A DNA stretch of 64,000 nucleotides from Aquabacter sp. L1I39 (lineage in GTDB: Bacteria > Pseudomonadota > Alphaproteobacteria > Rhizobiales > Xanthobacteraceae), in contig NZ_CP072392.1 in the NCBI RefSeq assembly GCF_017742835.1, positions 1,844,385-1,908,384 on the forward strand, given 5' to 3'. Within the stretch, counting starts at the first letter, position 1. Each line of letters opens with the position of its first letter. The position numbers were made by a program, and so were the translations under genes. Shown piece after piece: positions 25,339 to 33,916 of this stretch. The notes under the pieces were generated by a model. The model saw only the letters and a program-made list of their open reading frames with translations, was not told the DNA's origin and searched no databases.

Positions 25339-25711
25339 CTCACCTCTCCCTATCCCAGCGGAGGATAGGAGGCTTAGCAGAGGCGCCAATATCGTCAAAG
25401 CACGAAGAACGCAGGATTTTTTTCGCTGCGGCGCACCGGGCGGGCGCATGTGGCCCCTTCGTGCCGCTCGCCTCCGGCGGGAGGAGCCGTCGGACCATGC
25501 CGTCGCGTCTGCCCTTAGGTCGCGCAAAGGCTTGGAACGCCTCGGACTCGCCCACCGGATCCCGCTCGCGGACCATGTTTCGGCAAAATGATGCTTGACA
25601 GTTTTGCTATATAGTATTTTTCTTAAACTACATATTTAAAAAGGCGCGCCGACCCCTGGGATCGCGCCCGCCCAGCCCCGGCTGAACCGGGTCCAGATGA
25701 AAGGGAACGTA
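25339..25711. other. 373-base divergent intergenic region
   Basis: No gene seen. The part up to about 25590 is GC-rich and featureless by eye apart from serving the Cys-rich gene's promoter. The stretch 25594-25640 is sharply AT-rich and is described separately. The last 70 bases lead into the ABC ATPase gene. Confidence 0.4.
25595..25639 (+). promoter_or_regulatory. AT-rich promoter/operator island of the ABC-importer operon
   Basis: TTGACA (25595-25600) is a consensus -35; no good -10 lies at 17 bases, TATTTT (25615) being only 14 away. Within the island are the palindrome CTATATAG (25607-25614) and the dyad TTAAA-N7-TTTAA (25623-25639), plausible sites for the GntR/HutC regulator encoded after the operon. 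Confidence 0.45.
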
Positions 25712-26554
25712 ATGAACCGCACCCCCGGTGCGGGCGCGGGGGCGCATGTGCGCCCGCCGGACGCCCCCCTCATGTCCGCATCCTTGCGCGCGCCCCTGCT
25801 CCAGGTCGCGGACGTGACGCTGCAATACAAGACGCGCGACGTTCAGGTGACCGCCACGCGGGGCGTCGGCTTCGACGTGTATCCGGCGGATCGCTTCGTA
25901 CTGCTAGGCCCCTCCGGCTGCGGCAAGTCGAGCCTGCTGAAGGCGGTGGCCGGCTTCCTGCGCCCCGCCGCCGGCGCCATCCGCCTCAACGGCGCGCCCG
26001 TCACCGGGCCGGGGCCGGATCGCATGATGGTGTTCCAGGATTTCGATCAGCTGATGCCCTGGAAGACGGTGGCGCAGAACGTCATGTTCCCCATCCTGGC
26101 GAGCGGGCGCTTCCCCCGCGCCGAGGCGCGGGAGCGGGCGCTGGCGGCCATCGGCAAGGTCAAGCTGACCAAGTTCGCCGACGTCTATCCCCACATGCTC
26201 TCCGGCGGCATGAAGCAGCGCGTGGCCATCGCCCGCGCCATGGCCATGGAGCCGGCCATCCTGCTCATGGACGAGCCCTTCGCGGCGCTGGATGCCCTCA
26301 CCCGCCGGCAGATGCAGGACGAGCTTTTGAGCCTTTGGGACGACACGCGCTTCACGGTGCTGTTCGTCACCCATTCCATCGAGGAGGCGGTGGTGGTGGG
26401 CTCGCGCATCCTGGTGCTCTCCCCCCATCCCGGCCGTGTCAAGGCGGAGCTGAACGCCCACGCCTTCGGCCACCAGCATCACGCCGACGCCGAATTCGCG
26501 GCCTTGACCCGCCGCATCCACACCATGCTGTTCGCGGAGGCCGGTCATGGCTGA
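25712..26554 (+). CDS. ABC importer ATP-binding protein (nitrate/sulfonate/taurine type)
   Basis: 280 residues from the ATG at 25712 (AAAGGGAA upstream) in preference to 25697. One nucleotide-binding domain: Walker A GPSGCGKSS (about 66-74), Q-loop VFQDFDQLMPWKT, signature LSGGMKQR, Walker B ILLMDEPFAALD, switch His in THSIEEA. The Q-loop LMPWKTV phrase is typical of SsuB/TauB relatives. The N-terminal 30 residues are glycine- and proline-rich and dispensable-looking. Overlaps the permease gene by eight bases. First gene of the four-gene importer operon. Confidence 0.88.
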   Translation: MNRTPGAGAGAHVRPPDAPLMSASLRAPLLQVADVTLQYKTRDVQVTATRGVGFDVYPADRFVLLGPSGCGKSSLLKAVAGFLRPAAGAIRLNGAPVTGPGPDRMMVFQDFDQLMPWKTVAQNVMFPILASGRFPRAEARERALAAIGKVKLTKFADVYPHMLSGGMKQRVAIARAMAMEPAILLMDEPFAALDALTRRQMQDELLSLWDDTRFTVLFVTHSIEEAVVVGSRILVLSPHPGRVKAELNAHAFGHQHHADAEFAALTRRIHTMLFAEAGHG

Positions 26555-27455
26555 GCCCCTGTCTTCCCAAACTCCTGCCCTCGGTCGCGTGCCCCCGATC
26601 CGCCCCGAATTCGAGCGCGATTTGCCGGCTGTGGAGGAGCCGGGCGAGATCGTCCACCCGCTCTCCCTCTTCGAGCGCCTCGCCAATGTGGACGGGGTAC
26701 GGCGGGGGCTGATCCTCATCGCCTTGATGGCGCTCTGGCAGGCCTATGCGGTGATGCTGGGCAATCCGCTCATGTTCCCCACCCTCACCGACACGCTGGC
26801 GGCGCTGGTGGAGGGGGTGCGGGAAGGCACGCTGCTCCTGCGCATCCTGTCCTCCCTGCACGTGCTGCTCATCGGCTATGCCATCGGCATCGCGCTCGCC
26901 GCCGTGCTCACCTCGCTGGCGGTGTCCTTTCGCCTGGGGGCAGACCTGCTGGCGACGCTCACCGCCATGTTCAACCCGCTGCCGGCCATCGCCCTCCTGC
27001 CTTTGGCGCTGCTCTGGTTCGGGTTGGGAACGGCGAGCCTTGTCTTCGTCATCGTCCATTCGGTGACCTGGGCGGTGGCGCTCAACACCCAGACCGGTTT
27101 CCATTCCGTGCCCGACACCCAGCGCCTCGCCGGCCAGAATTACGGCCTGAAGGGCCTGCGCTATGTGGGGCTCATCCTCATCCCCGCCGCCTTCCCCTCC
27201 ATCCTGGCGGGGCTGAAGATCGGCTGGGCCTTTGCCTGGCGCACCCTGATCGCGGCGGAACTGGTGTTCGGCGCCTCGTCCCGCTCCGGCGGGCTCGGCT
27301 GGTACCTGTTCGAGAAGCGCAACCAGCTGGAGACGCCCGCCGTCTTCGCCGGGCTCACCTGCGTCATCATCATCGGTCTCGTGGTGGAAGGCCTCGTCTT
27401 CCGCACCCTCGAAGCGCGCACAGTCCAGCGCTGGGGCATGAGCCGCGCCGGCTGA
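26547..27455 (+). CDS. ABC importer permease (SsuC/TauC type)
   Basis: 302 residues. A hydrophilic N-terminal stretch of about 50 residues precedes six membrane helices. The coupling (EAA) loop is recognisable around QNYGLKGLRYVGLILIPAAF and is followed by SILAGLKIGWAFAWRTLIAAE. It pairs with the ATPase just upstream. Substrate unknown. Confidence 0.87.
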   Translation: MAEPLSSQTPALGRVPPIRPEFERDLPAVEEPGEIVHPLSLFERLANVDGVRRGLILIALMALWQAYAVMLGNPLMFPTLTDTLAALVEGVREGTLLLRILSSLHVLLIGYAIGIALAAVLTSLAVSFRLGADLLATLTAMFNPLPAIALLPLALLWFGLGTASLVFVIVHSVTWAVALNTQTGFHSVPDTQRLAGQNYGLKGLRYVGLILIPAAFPSILAGLKIGWAFAWRTLIAAELVFGASSRSGGLGWYLFEKRNQLETPAVFAGLTCVIIIGLVVEGLVFRTLEARTVQRWGMSRAG

Positions 27456-27496
27456 CCCTGTCCCCTCCCGTTTCCAAACGCCAAGAAGAGGCAAAC

Positions 27497-28381
27497 ATGC
27501 GTATCCGTCTGTTGGGCACCGGCACGCCCACCCCGTCCCTGCGCCGGATGAGCTCCGGCTATGTGGTGGAGACCGGCGACGACGTCGTCGTCTTCGACCA
27601 CGGCTTCGGCGCCCATCACCGCCTGCTGGAACTGGGCATCCCGGCCACCCGCGTGACCCATCTGTTCTTCACCCACCTGCATTACGACCATTGCGGCGAT
27701 TATGGCCGCCTGCTGCTGACCCGCTGGGACCAGGGCGCCAACCGCATTCCCGACCTCAAGGTCTATGGCCCGCCGCCCATCGCCGAGATCACCGAGCGCT
27801 TGTTCGGCAAGGATGGGGTCTATGACGCGGACCTCATCGCCCGCACCTCCCACGGCTCCAGCCTCGATCTGTTCGTGGCCCGCGGCGGCACGCTGCCCCG
27901 TCCGCGGCCCGCGCCGCAGGTCCAGGTGCTTCATCCCGGCGACGTGGTGCGCGAGGGCGGCTGGAGCGTGGAGGCTACCACCGCCCATCACTTCCAGCCC
28001 TACCTCAACGCCCATGGCTACCGGCTGGAGACGGCCGAGGGCAGCTTCGTCTATTCCGGCGACAGCGGCCCGGCGGAGAGCATGCTCAAGCTGGCGCAGG
28101 GCTGCGACGTGCTGGTCCATATGTGCCACTATCTCACCGGCACCCAATATTCCGAGGCCTTCTCCCACAGCTGCATGGGGCATATGGAGCTGGCCGAGCT
28201 CGCCCACGCGGCGGGGGTGAAGAATCTGGTGCTGACCCATATTACCGAGCAGTTCGACTTTCCCGGCCTGCGCGAGCGGGTGGTGAGCGAGATGTCGCGC
28301 GTCTATGGCGGCAACATCTTCTTCGGCGAGGACAAGATGGAGATCCCGCTCAAGGGACCCGTGCGCGACCGCCTGCTGTGA
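27497..28381 (+). CDS. Metallo-beta-lactamase-fold hydrolase inside the ABC-importer operon
   Basis: 294 residues, AGAGG before the ATG. RNase Z-like subgroup of the fold: GTGTPTPSLRRMSSGYVVE at the start, the dinuclear metal motif THLHYDHCGD (HxHxDH), then His in TTAHHF, Asp in YSGDSGP and His in LTHITEQFD. All metal ligands are present, so it is probably active. Relatives include RNase Z, arylsulfatase-like and phosphodiesterase enzymes. Its place between permease and binding protein implies that it acts on the imported compound, perhaps hydrolysing an ester, lactone or phosphodiester (inference). No signal peptide, so it is cytoplasmic. Confidence 0.83.
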   Translation: MRIRLLGTGTPTPSLRRMSSGYVVETGDDVVVFDHGFGAHHRLLELGIPATRVTHLFFTHLHYDHCGDYGRLLLTRWDQGANRIPDLKVYGPPPIAEITERLFGKDGVYDADLIARTSHGSSLDLFVARGGTLPRPRPAPQVQVLHPGDVVREGGWSVEATTAHHFQPYLNAHGYRLETAEGSFVYSGDSGPAESMLKLAQGCDVLVHMCHYLTGTQYSEAFSHSCMGHMELAELAHAAGVKNLVLTHITEQFDFPGLRERVVSEMSRVYGGNIFFGEDKMEIPLKGPVRDRLL

Positions 28382-28387
28382 TCGACT

Positions 28388-28415
28388 GCCCGCCGCCTCC
28401 GGGCGGCGGGCCTTT
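28388..28415 (+). terminator. Intra-operon hairpin between hydrolase and binding-protein genes
   Basis: Perfect ten-base stem GCCCGCCGCC / GGCGGCGGGC, loop TCCG, then CTTTC. It sits between two co-directional genes 65 bases apart, so it may be a partial terminator or an mRNA 3'-end stabiliser that sets the ratio of upstream to downstream products. Confidence 0.55.
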
Positions 28416-28446
28416 CTGCCTTCCAGACAATAAAAGGGAACAGACC

Positions 28447-29454
28447 ATGAAACGATCGACCCGATGGCTCGGCGCCTTCGCTTTCGCCGCGCTTTCCCTG
28501 TCTGCCGGGGCCGCCCGTGCCGCCGAGGTGCGCCTCGTGAGCGGGTTCGGCCTGTGCTACCTGCCGGCCTATGTGGCGGTGGAGAAGAAGCTGATCGAAA
28601 AGCATGCCGCGGCGTTGGGCGTGCCCGACGTGACGGTGAGCTACCAGCACCTGGCCAGCGGCCCGGCCATCACCGACGCGCTGATTTCCGGCAGCGCCGA
28701 CGTGGCCATGGCCGGCACCTCGGTGCTGTTGAACGTCTGGGACAAGACGGCGAAGTTCGCGCCCATCAAGGGGATGATGGCGATCTGCGATTCCCCCATC
28801 TATTTCAACACCATAGACCCCAACATCACATCCATCCGCGACTTCAAGGACAGCGACCGCATCGCCATGGCCTCCGGCAAGGGCACCCAGCATGCCCTCG
28901 TGCTGGAGATGGCCACCGCGCAGGCCTATGGCTTCGACCAGCGCAACCGCTTCGACACGCTGGCGGTGTCCATGTCCCATCCGGACGGAGTGGCGGCGCT
29001 GCTCTCGGGCGGGGCCGGGGTGAAGACCCATGTGACCACCGTGCCCTTCATCCAGATGGAGCTGGCCAACCCCAATGTGCGCACCATCCTGTCCTCCTAT
29101 GACGTGACCGGCGGGCCCAACACGCTGATCGTCGCCTATGCCGCCGACAAATGGCGCAAGGACAACCCCAAGCTCTACCAGGCGACGTTCGAGGCCCTCA
29201 AGGAGGCCATGGCGGTGATCGCCGCGGATAAGGGGGCGGCCGTGGACCTCTATCTGAAGGCCGAGAATTCCAAGCTCACCCGCGATCAGGTACTGGCCAT
29301 TGTCAATGATCCGAAGATGATGACCTTCTCGCCTACCCCGAAGAAGGTGATGGTCTTCGCCGACTATATGGCCAAGGCCGGCCTGCTGAAGAACCGTCCC
29401 GCCTCCTGGACGGACGTGTTTTTCGCCAATATCCACGACGCGCCCGGCGACTGA
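28447..29454 (+). CDS. ABC importer substrate-binding protein (NMT1/SsuA-like)
   Basis: 335 residues from ATG 28447 with AGGGAA upstream. Signal peptide ending GAARA, then a periplasmic type II binding fold: VRLVSGFGLCYLPAYVAVEK, HLASGPAITDALISGSADVAM, IAMASGKGTQHALVLEMA and ANPNVRTILSSYDV. This class binds nitrate, sulfonates, taurine, thiamine precursors or aromatic acids; the ligand is not readable from sequence. Last gene of the operon. Confidence 0.88.
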   Translation: MKRSTRWLGAFAFAALSLSAGAARAAEVRLVSGFGLCYLPAYVAVEKKLIEKHAAALGVPDVTVSYQHLASGPAITDALISGSADVAMAGTSVLLNVWDKTAKFAPIKGMMAICDSPIYFNTIDPNITSIRDFKDSDRIAMASGKGTQHALVLEMATAQAYGFDQRNRFDTLAVSMSHPDGVAALLSGGAGVKTHVTTVPFIQMELANPNVRTILSSYDVTGGPNTLIVAYAADKWRKDNPKLYQATFEALKEAMAVIAADKGAAVDLYLKAENSKLTRDQVLAIVNDPKMMTFSPTPKKVMVFADYMAKAGLLKNRPASWTDVFFANIHDAPGD

Positions 29455-29595
29455 GCGGCACGCGCGGTTGCTCCGGGCGCCGGTTGCCATCAGATTGCTC
29501 GGCGCGCTGGTCCGGCGCGGCGCCCTTGACCGGGCCTCGCGCCGGCCGGCCGATATCCTGAGCGGCCCATAAGGGGCCGCCGGTTCGGAGCAGGC

Positions 29596-30459
29596 ATGGA
29601 CCAGAGGCGGGGCGTGCGTCCCTCGACGACCTTGAAGGCGGCCACGGGCCTTGCACCGGCGGCCGCCGACACCGTTCGGGACGTGCCGGCCGCCGGCGCC
29701 GGCGAGTTCTGGGACCGTTTCGGCCACAAGGAAGCGGGCGGCGCGCCCAAATACATCTTCCTGCGCGACCGGCTGTTGGCCGCCATCCGCGAGGGCTTCT
29801 GGCAGAAGGGCGACCGCCTGCCGCCGGAAAAGGATCTGGCGCTGGCCACCGGGCTGAGCCTCGGCACGGTGCAGAAGGCCTATGGGGAACTGGCGCAGGA
29901 CGGCACCATCGAGCGCCGTCAGGGCCGGGCCGGCAGCGTGGTCAGCCGCCAGCCCCGCAGCGTCGACACCGTCTGGCACTTCCTGTTCTCCGATGACCGG
30001 CACGAGCGCTTCTTCTCGGTCTTCCCCCGCGTCGACCGCGTCCACCGCCACCGCGACCGCGGGTCCTGGAGCCTCCATCTGCACTGGGTGGAGGATGAGG
30101 TGGTGCAGATCGACCGCGTGGTGGATATCGGCCAGGAATTCCTGGTCTTCAGCCAGTTCTTCATCGATGCGCGAATCTATGACCAGGCCCGGCGGGGCAA
30201 GAGCGAGCCGCTGGAAGGCATCAATCTGCGGCGCGAGTTGAACCTGAATGTCCAGGGCCTGTGCTACGACATGCGCCTGGAGCGCCTGCCCCGGGAGGTG
30301 TGCGGCAAGATCGGGGTGAAGGCGGGCACGCTCGGCCTGGTGGTGGAGGTGCGCATGACCGCCAGCCCCCAGCAGCAGGGCTATTTCCAGCGCATCTTCA
30401 TTCCCGAGACCCGCTTCTGGCTGCGCATCGACGCCCAGCCCTTTCCCCGCGGCGGGTGA
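29596..30459 (+). CDS. GntR-family regulator, HutC subfamily
   Basis: 287 residues. Winged-helix DNA-binding domain after an unusual N-terminal extension of about 45 residues: LRDRLLAAIREGFWQKGDRLPPEKDLALATGLSLGTVQKAYGELAQDGTIERR. The effector domain is UTRA-like (DRVVDIGQEFLVFSQFF; INLRRELNLNVQG). Encoded 141 bases after the binding-protein gene on the same strand, so it is the likely local regulator of the importer operon; the AT-rich palindromes at 25607-25639 are candidate targets. The start has only a weak GGAG. Confidence 0.8.
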   Translation: MDQRRGVRPSTTLKAATGLAPAAADTVRDVPAAGAGEFWDRFGHKEAGGAPKYIFLRDRLLAAIREGFWQKGDRLPPEKDLALATGLSLGTVQKAYGELAQDGTIERRQGRAGSVVSRQPRSVDTVWHFLFSDDRHERFFSVFPRVDRVHRHRDRGSWSLHLHWVEDEVVQIDRVVDIGQEFLVFSQFFIDARIYDQARRGKSEPLEGINLRRELNLNVQGLCYDMRLERLPREVCGKIGVKAGTLGLVVEVRMTASPQQQGYFQRIFIPETRFWLRIDAQPFPRGG

Positions 30460-30465
30460 CCGGAC

Positions 30466-31512
30466 TTACGTCCGCATCGGCACGGGCGGCGCCGACCATT
30501 GCACCGGCCGCGCCAGGGCGATGACGCCGGAGCCGTGCATGCGCCGCTCGCCCTGCACCATGTCCGCAGGCGTGAGGGCGCCGGGATGGTGGGCGAGGCA
30601 GTCCACGTCGCGGTCCGGCAGGATGACCCGCAAGGCCTCGACCGCCGCTTCCGGCATGCGCACGGGGAGGGCATGGCGCCACATGCGCAGCGCGATCAGC
30701 CCGGCCTCCAGCACGGAAAGCCCCAGCGCCCCGGCAAACGCTGTCATGGCGGCGGGCAGGCGCTCGGCGAGGTCGAGCTGGGCCAGCTCCTGGCGCAGAA
30801 AGCCAGACGCGCGCGCCTGCTGGGTGCCATGGGTCTGCGACACCGCCTGCGGCGAGACGGTGTATTCGTAGAGCACCTTTTCCACCATGCGCGGGCGGAA
30901 GAACCGGATCCAGAGCGACCAGAGGGCGAAATCCTCGCAATGGTCGTAGCTGGCGAGGTGCGGATAGCCGCCCAGCGCCAGATAGACGTCCCGCCGCGCC
31001 ACCACCGAGCCGTGGGGGAAAGGGCAACCCACATCCACGGCAAAGCGCAGGATCGGCCCCCACTCCGCCGGCCGCACATGCTGCGACAGGCGCTTGCCCT
31101 CGGGCGTCACCAGCACCATGCCGGTGGCGGAGAGGCTGAGGTCGGGGTCGGCGGCGAACAGGTCCATCTGCGCCGCCATCTTGCCCGGCAGCCAGATGTC
31201 ATCCGCATCGAGCCGAGCGATCAGTCCGTGCCGGGCGGCGGCGAGGCCGCAATTGAGGGCATGGGTGACGCCGCGATTGGTGGCGAGGCGCAGGACGCGC
31301 GCCCGCGCCCCGGCCGCGCCCAGGGCCGTGCGATGGCTCTCCACCGGAACGGGGCTGCCATCATCCACCAGCAGGAGATCCACCGCGCCGGGGAAGGTCT
31401 GGTCCGTGACGCTTTCCAGCGCCCGACGCAGCAGCCGGATGCGCTCGGGCGCGGCGTCGCGGAAGAAGACGGGCAGGAGGACCGTGACATCCCGGTTCGG
31501 CGCGCCGGTCAT
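30466..31512 (-). CDS. Family 2 glycosyltransferase
   Basis: 348 residues from ATG 31512, two bases after the stop of the upstream glycosyltransferase gene. GT-A fold: VTVLLPVFFRDAAPERIRLL, VDLLLVDDGSPVP, and the DxD-type LIARLDADDIWLPGKM, then CPFPHGSVVARRDVYLALGG and CEDFALWSLWIRFF (the catalytic-base region). Cytoplasmic face of the membrane. The C-terminal 100 residues are a variable extension. Acceptor and donor unknown; grouping with Gmd suggests surface polysaccharide with a GDP-deoxyhexose. Confidence 0.86.
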   Translation of the reverse strand: MTGAPNRDVTVLLPVFFRDAAPERIRLLRRALESVTDQTFPGAVDLLLVDDGSPVPVESHRTALGAAGARARVLRLATNRGVTHALNCGLAAARHGLIARLDADDIWLPGKMAAQMDLFAADPDLSLSATGMVLVTPEGKRLSQHVRPAEWGPILRFAVDVGCPFPHGSVVARRDVYLALGGYPHLASYDHCEDFALWSLWIRFFRPRMVEKVLYEYTVSPQAVSQTHGTQQARASGFLRQELAQLDLAERLPAAMTAFAGALGLSVLEAGLIALRMWRHALPVRMPEAAVEALRVILPDRDVDCLAHHPGALTPADMVQGERRMHGSGVIALARPVQWSAPPVPMRT

Positions 31513-31514
31513 GG

Positions 31515-33797
31515 TCAGGCGTCCCCGAAGGCGCGCAGGAATTGCTTTTTGGCCAGCATCAGGTGACCGAGCGGGGCGGGATGGCGGGCGGCGCCGGCGC
31601 CGAAGTCGAAGTCCAGCAGGTCGCGATAGAATTGGGCCATGCCCAGGCGCCGCGCCGTCTCCTCGCCCCGCGCGAGCGCGCGGCGCAGGCATTGGGCGTG
31701 GTGCACGGGGTTGCGCTTGTGGGGAATGTTGCCGTCGCCGATGAGCAGGAACTCGCCCACCGCCTCCGGGACGAGGTGGAACCGCGCGCCGGCTGCCAGC
31801 AGCGAGATGAGCAAGTCCCAGTCCTCGAAATAATCCATGTCCTGCGCCACCTGGACCTGCGCCTCCGTCAGGATCTCGGTGCGCACGGCGTAGGAATTGG
31901 TGGGCATGAAGTTGCCGGCCACCAGGCAGGCCGTGGGCAGCGGCATGTGGGACGGTTCGGCGGCGGCGCCGGGTGCCCTTTTGTTGGTCAGGCCGAACAC
32001 CACGTCCGCCTCGGCGAGGCGGAAGCCCTCCACCATCCGCTGGGCGAAGAGGGGATAGTAGATGTCGTCGTCATCCAGGAAGCACACATAATGGTAGAGG
32101 TCCGCATGGGCGCGGGCATGGGCAATGCCGACATTCCAGGGATAGCCGCGCCGCTGGGCGGGGGCGTCCGCATGGAGGAAGACGGTGCGCCCGTCCATGG
32201 TCGGGGCGGTGGCGCGCACGGCCTCGAAAGTGGCGGCATCGCCATGGACGATGACGGCCGCCACCAGGGGTTCGCTCTGGCCATAGATGGACTGGAGCGC
32301 GGCAGCCAAGAGTTCGGGGCGTCGGCCCTGGGTGCGCACCAGGCACAGGCCCTGCTCCACCCGGCCCCGGCTCGGCGCGCGGGCGGCGGGCGCAGGCCAA
32401 GCCACATCCAGGAGGCGCCGCATGGCGGCCATCCGCACCGCGGCCAGCATCTGCTCGCGGCGCTCGCCCGGCGCGATCGCGCGGGGGGCATTGCCGATGA
32501 GGATCTCGGGCACCACCAGGATGGGCTCGTCCAGCGCCAGGCGCAGCAGGAGGTCGTAATCTTCAAGGCCCGCGAAGCGCGGCTCGAAGCCGCCGAGATC
32601 GGCCAGCAGGTCGCGCCGGAGCGCGAGCAGCGGCCCGGTCACCATGCCGAGGGCGAGGAGCTTGGAGGAATCGAAGGGCAGGGCGGTCCGGCGCAGCACG
32701 CGGCCGCGCTCATCCACATCGGCGGCGCCGCATCCCACCGCGCGGGATTGGGGGAAAGCAGCGGCATAATGGGCGAGGATGCGGGTGGCATCGCGGCTGA
32801 TCAGGTCGCCGGCGTCCAGGAAGACCACGAAGTCACCGCCGGCCGCCTGGGCGCCCTGCGTCTTGCGCGCGGGGCGCCCGAGCCGGCGCCCGTCGGCGAG
32901 AAGGGTGACCGCGTGACGGATCTGCGGCGGGATGTAAGCGGAGAGGTCCGCCGGCTCGCTGGCCGGGTCGTCATTCAACACGATCCAGTCGGCGCGCGGC
33001 CGGTCCGTCTCCTGCGCCATCAGGGCGGCGATGGTCTCGGCGGACCGGCTCAGCGCCGGCCCGTCGCCGTCGAAGACGGTCACGATGGTGAAGGATGGGT
33101 CAGCCGGACTTGGCGGCAGGTGGGCGGGCGGGCGGCGCGAGGCGACGCGCTGCTGGAACTCGTCCAGCGGGCCGAAGCGCATGAACCACTGTCCGGCCTC
33201 GGCGCCCGCGGTGCCGGGTTCGGCCGGCGCGGTGGCGGCGCCGGCAAGGCAGCAGTCCGAGGATCGCGGCCCCGCATAGATCTGGGCCGGTGTGAGAGAC
33301 ATGATGCCGTACCAGCCCCCGCTCGCGCCCTCGGTGCCGAGCGCGGCAGTGCCGTCGGCAGCCTGTCCGCCGCCATAGAGAAGATAATGGGTGAAGGGCT
33401 CTATGCCGCTTTCGGCCACGTCGGGATGGGCGGCCAGATAGCGCAGCGGGTCGAAGTCGGGACGGGGCCGGCGCCCTTCCCAGGCACCCTTGCGCACATA
33501 ATGGGTCAGCGGGCTCAGGCCCGAGCGGATCATGTCCGGATAGGCGGCGGCATACCAGCGCTCGTCAAAGGCGCGGGTGCGCCGCAGGCGTTCGATGTCC
33601 CGCAGGGCGGACATGCGCCGGTCGAGCTTGCCGAGGGCGGGAAAGCGCGTGCACAGGTCGCGCCACAGCCTCCGCGCCGGCCGCGTGGCCGATGACCGGC
33701 CAACCGGCACCAGCGCGCCAGGACCCGTGCCGCCTGAGGCGGTGGCATCCGTGTCCAGCCCCCGCCCCACAGCGGGATCTGGCCGTTCCGACGTCAT
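31515..33797 (-). CDS. Tandem-domain glycosyltransferase with N-terminal DxxxSGxxPxxHY repeats
   Basis: 760 residues. A basic N-terminal region is followed by two copies (about 80-145) of a repeat seen in polysaccharide enzymes: WYAAAYPDMIRSGLSPLTHY and YLAAHPDVAESGIEPFTHYL. A first GT2 domain (about 235-470) has FVVFLDAGDLISRDA as its DxD region, and a second (about 490-760) has YHYVCFLDDDDIYYPLF. Both acidic motifs are intact, so it may add two sugars in sequence. Start at ATG 33797. Operon with the next glycosyltransferase. Confidence 0.84.
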   Translation of the reverse strand: MTSERPDPAVGRGLDTDATASGGTGPGALVPVGRSSATRPARRLWRDLCTRFPALGKLDRRMSALRDIERLRRTRAFDERWYAAAYPDMIRSGLSPLTHYVRKGAWEGRRPRPDFDPLRYLAAHPDVAESGIEPFTHYLLYGGGQAADGTAALGTEGASGGWYGIMSLTPAQIYAGPRSSDCCLAGAATAPAEPGTAGAEAGQWFMRFGPLDEFQQRVASRRPPAHLPPSPADPSFTIVTVFDGDGPALSRSAETIAALMAQETDRPRADWIVLNDDPASEPADLSAYIPPQIRHAVTLLADGRRLGRPARKTQGAQAAGGDFVVFLDAGDLISRDATRILAHYAAAFPQSRAVGCGAADVDERGRVLRRTALPFDSSKLLALGMVTGPLLALRRDLLADLGGFEPRFAGLEDYDLLLRLALDEPILVVPEILIGNAPRAIAPGERREQMLAAVRMAAMRRLLDVAWPAPAARAPSRGRVEQGLCLVRTQGRRPELLAAALQSIYGQSEPLVAAVIVHGDAATFEAVRATAPTMDGRTVFLHADAPAQRRGYPWNVGIAHARAHADLYHYVCFLDDDDIYYPLFAQRMVEGFRLAEADVVFGLTNKRAPGAAAEPSHMPLPTACLVAGNFMPTNSYAVRTEILTEAQVQVAQDMDYFEDWDLLISLLAAGARFHLVPEAVGEFLLIGDGNIPHKRNPVHHAQCLRRALARGEETARRLGMAQFYRDLLDFDFGAGAARHPAPLGHLMLAKKQFLRAFGDA

Positions 33798-33916
33798 GTC
33801 CCGCGGATCCTTGCCTTGGCTTTAGGGATGCGTTCTGGCCGGACATTGTGGCGGAACAAGAGCCACGTTCAAGCCATGCCGGAACGGCAGACCGCCCCCT
33901 TGAGTGACGTTCTGTT

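Noticed and set aside
25595..25620. A full sigma70 promoter TTGACA-TATTTT before the ABC operon
   Set aside because: The spacing is only 14 bases; I keep the region as an operator/promoter candidate but not as a confident -35/-10 pair.
31542..33695. A 717-codon plus-strand frame opposite the dual glycosyltransferase
   Set aside because: Low-complexity translation; the minus strand has two intact GT2 domains and coupled neighbours.
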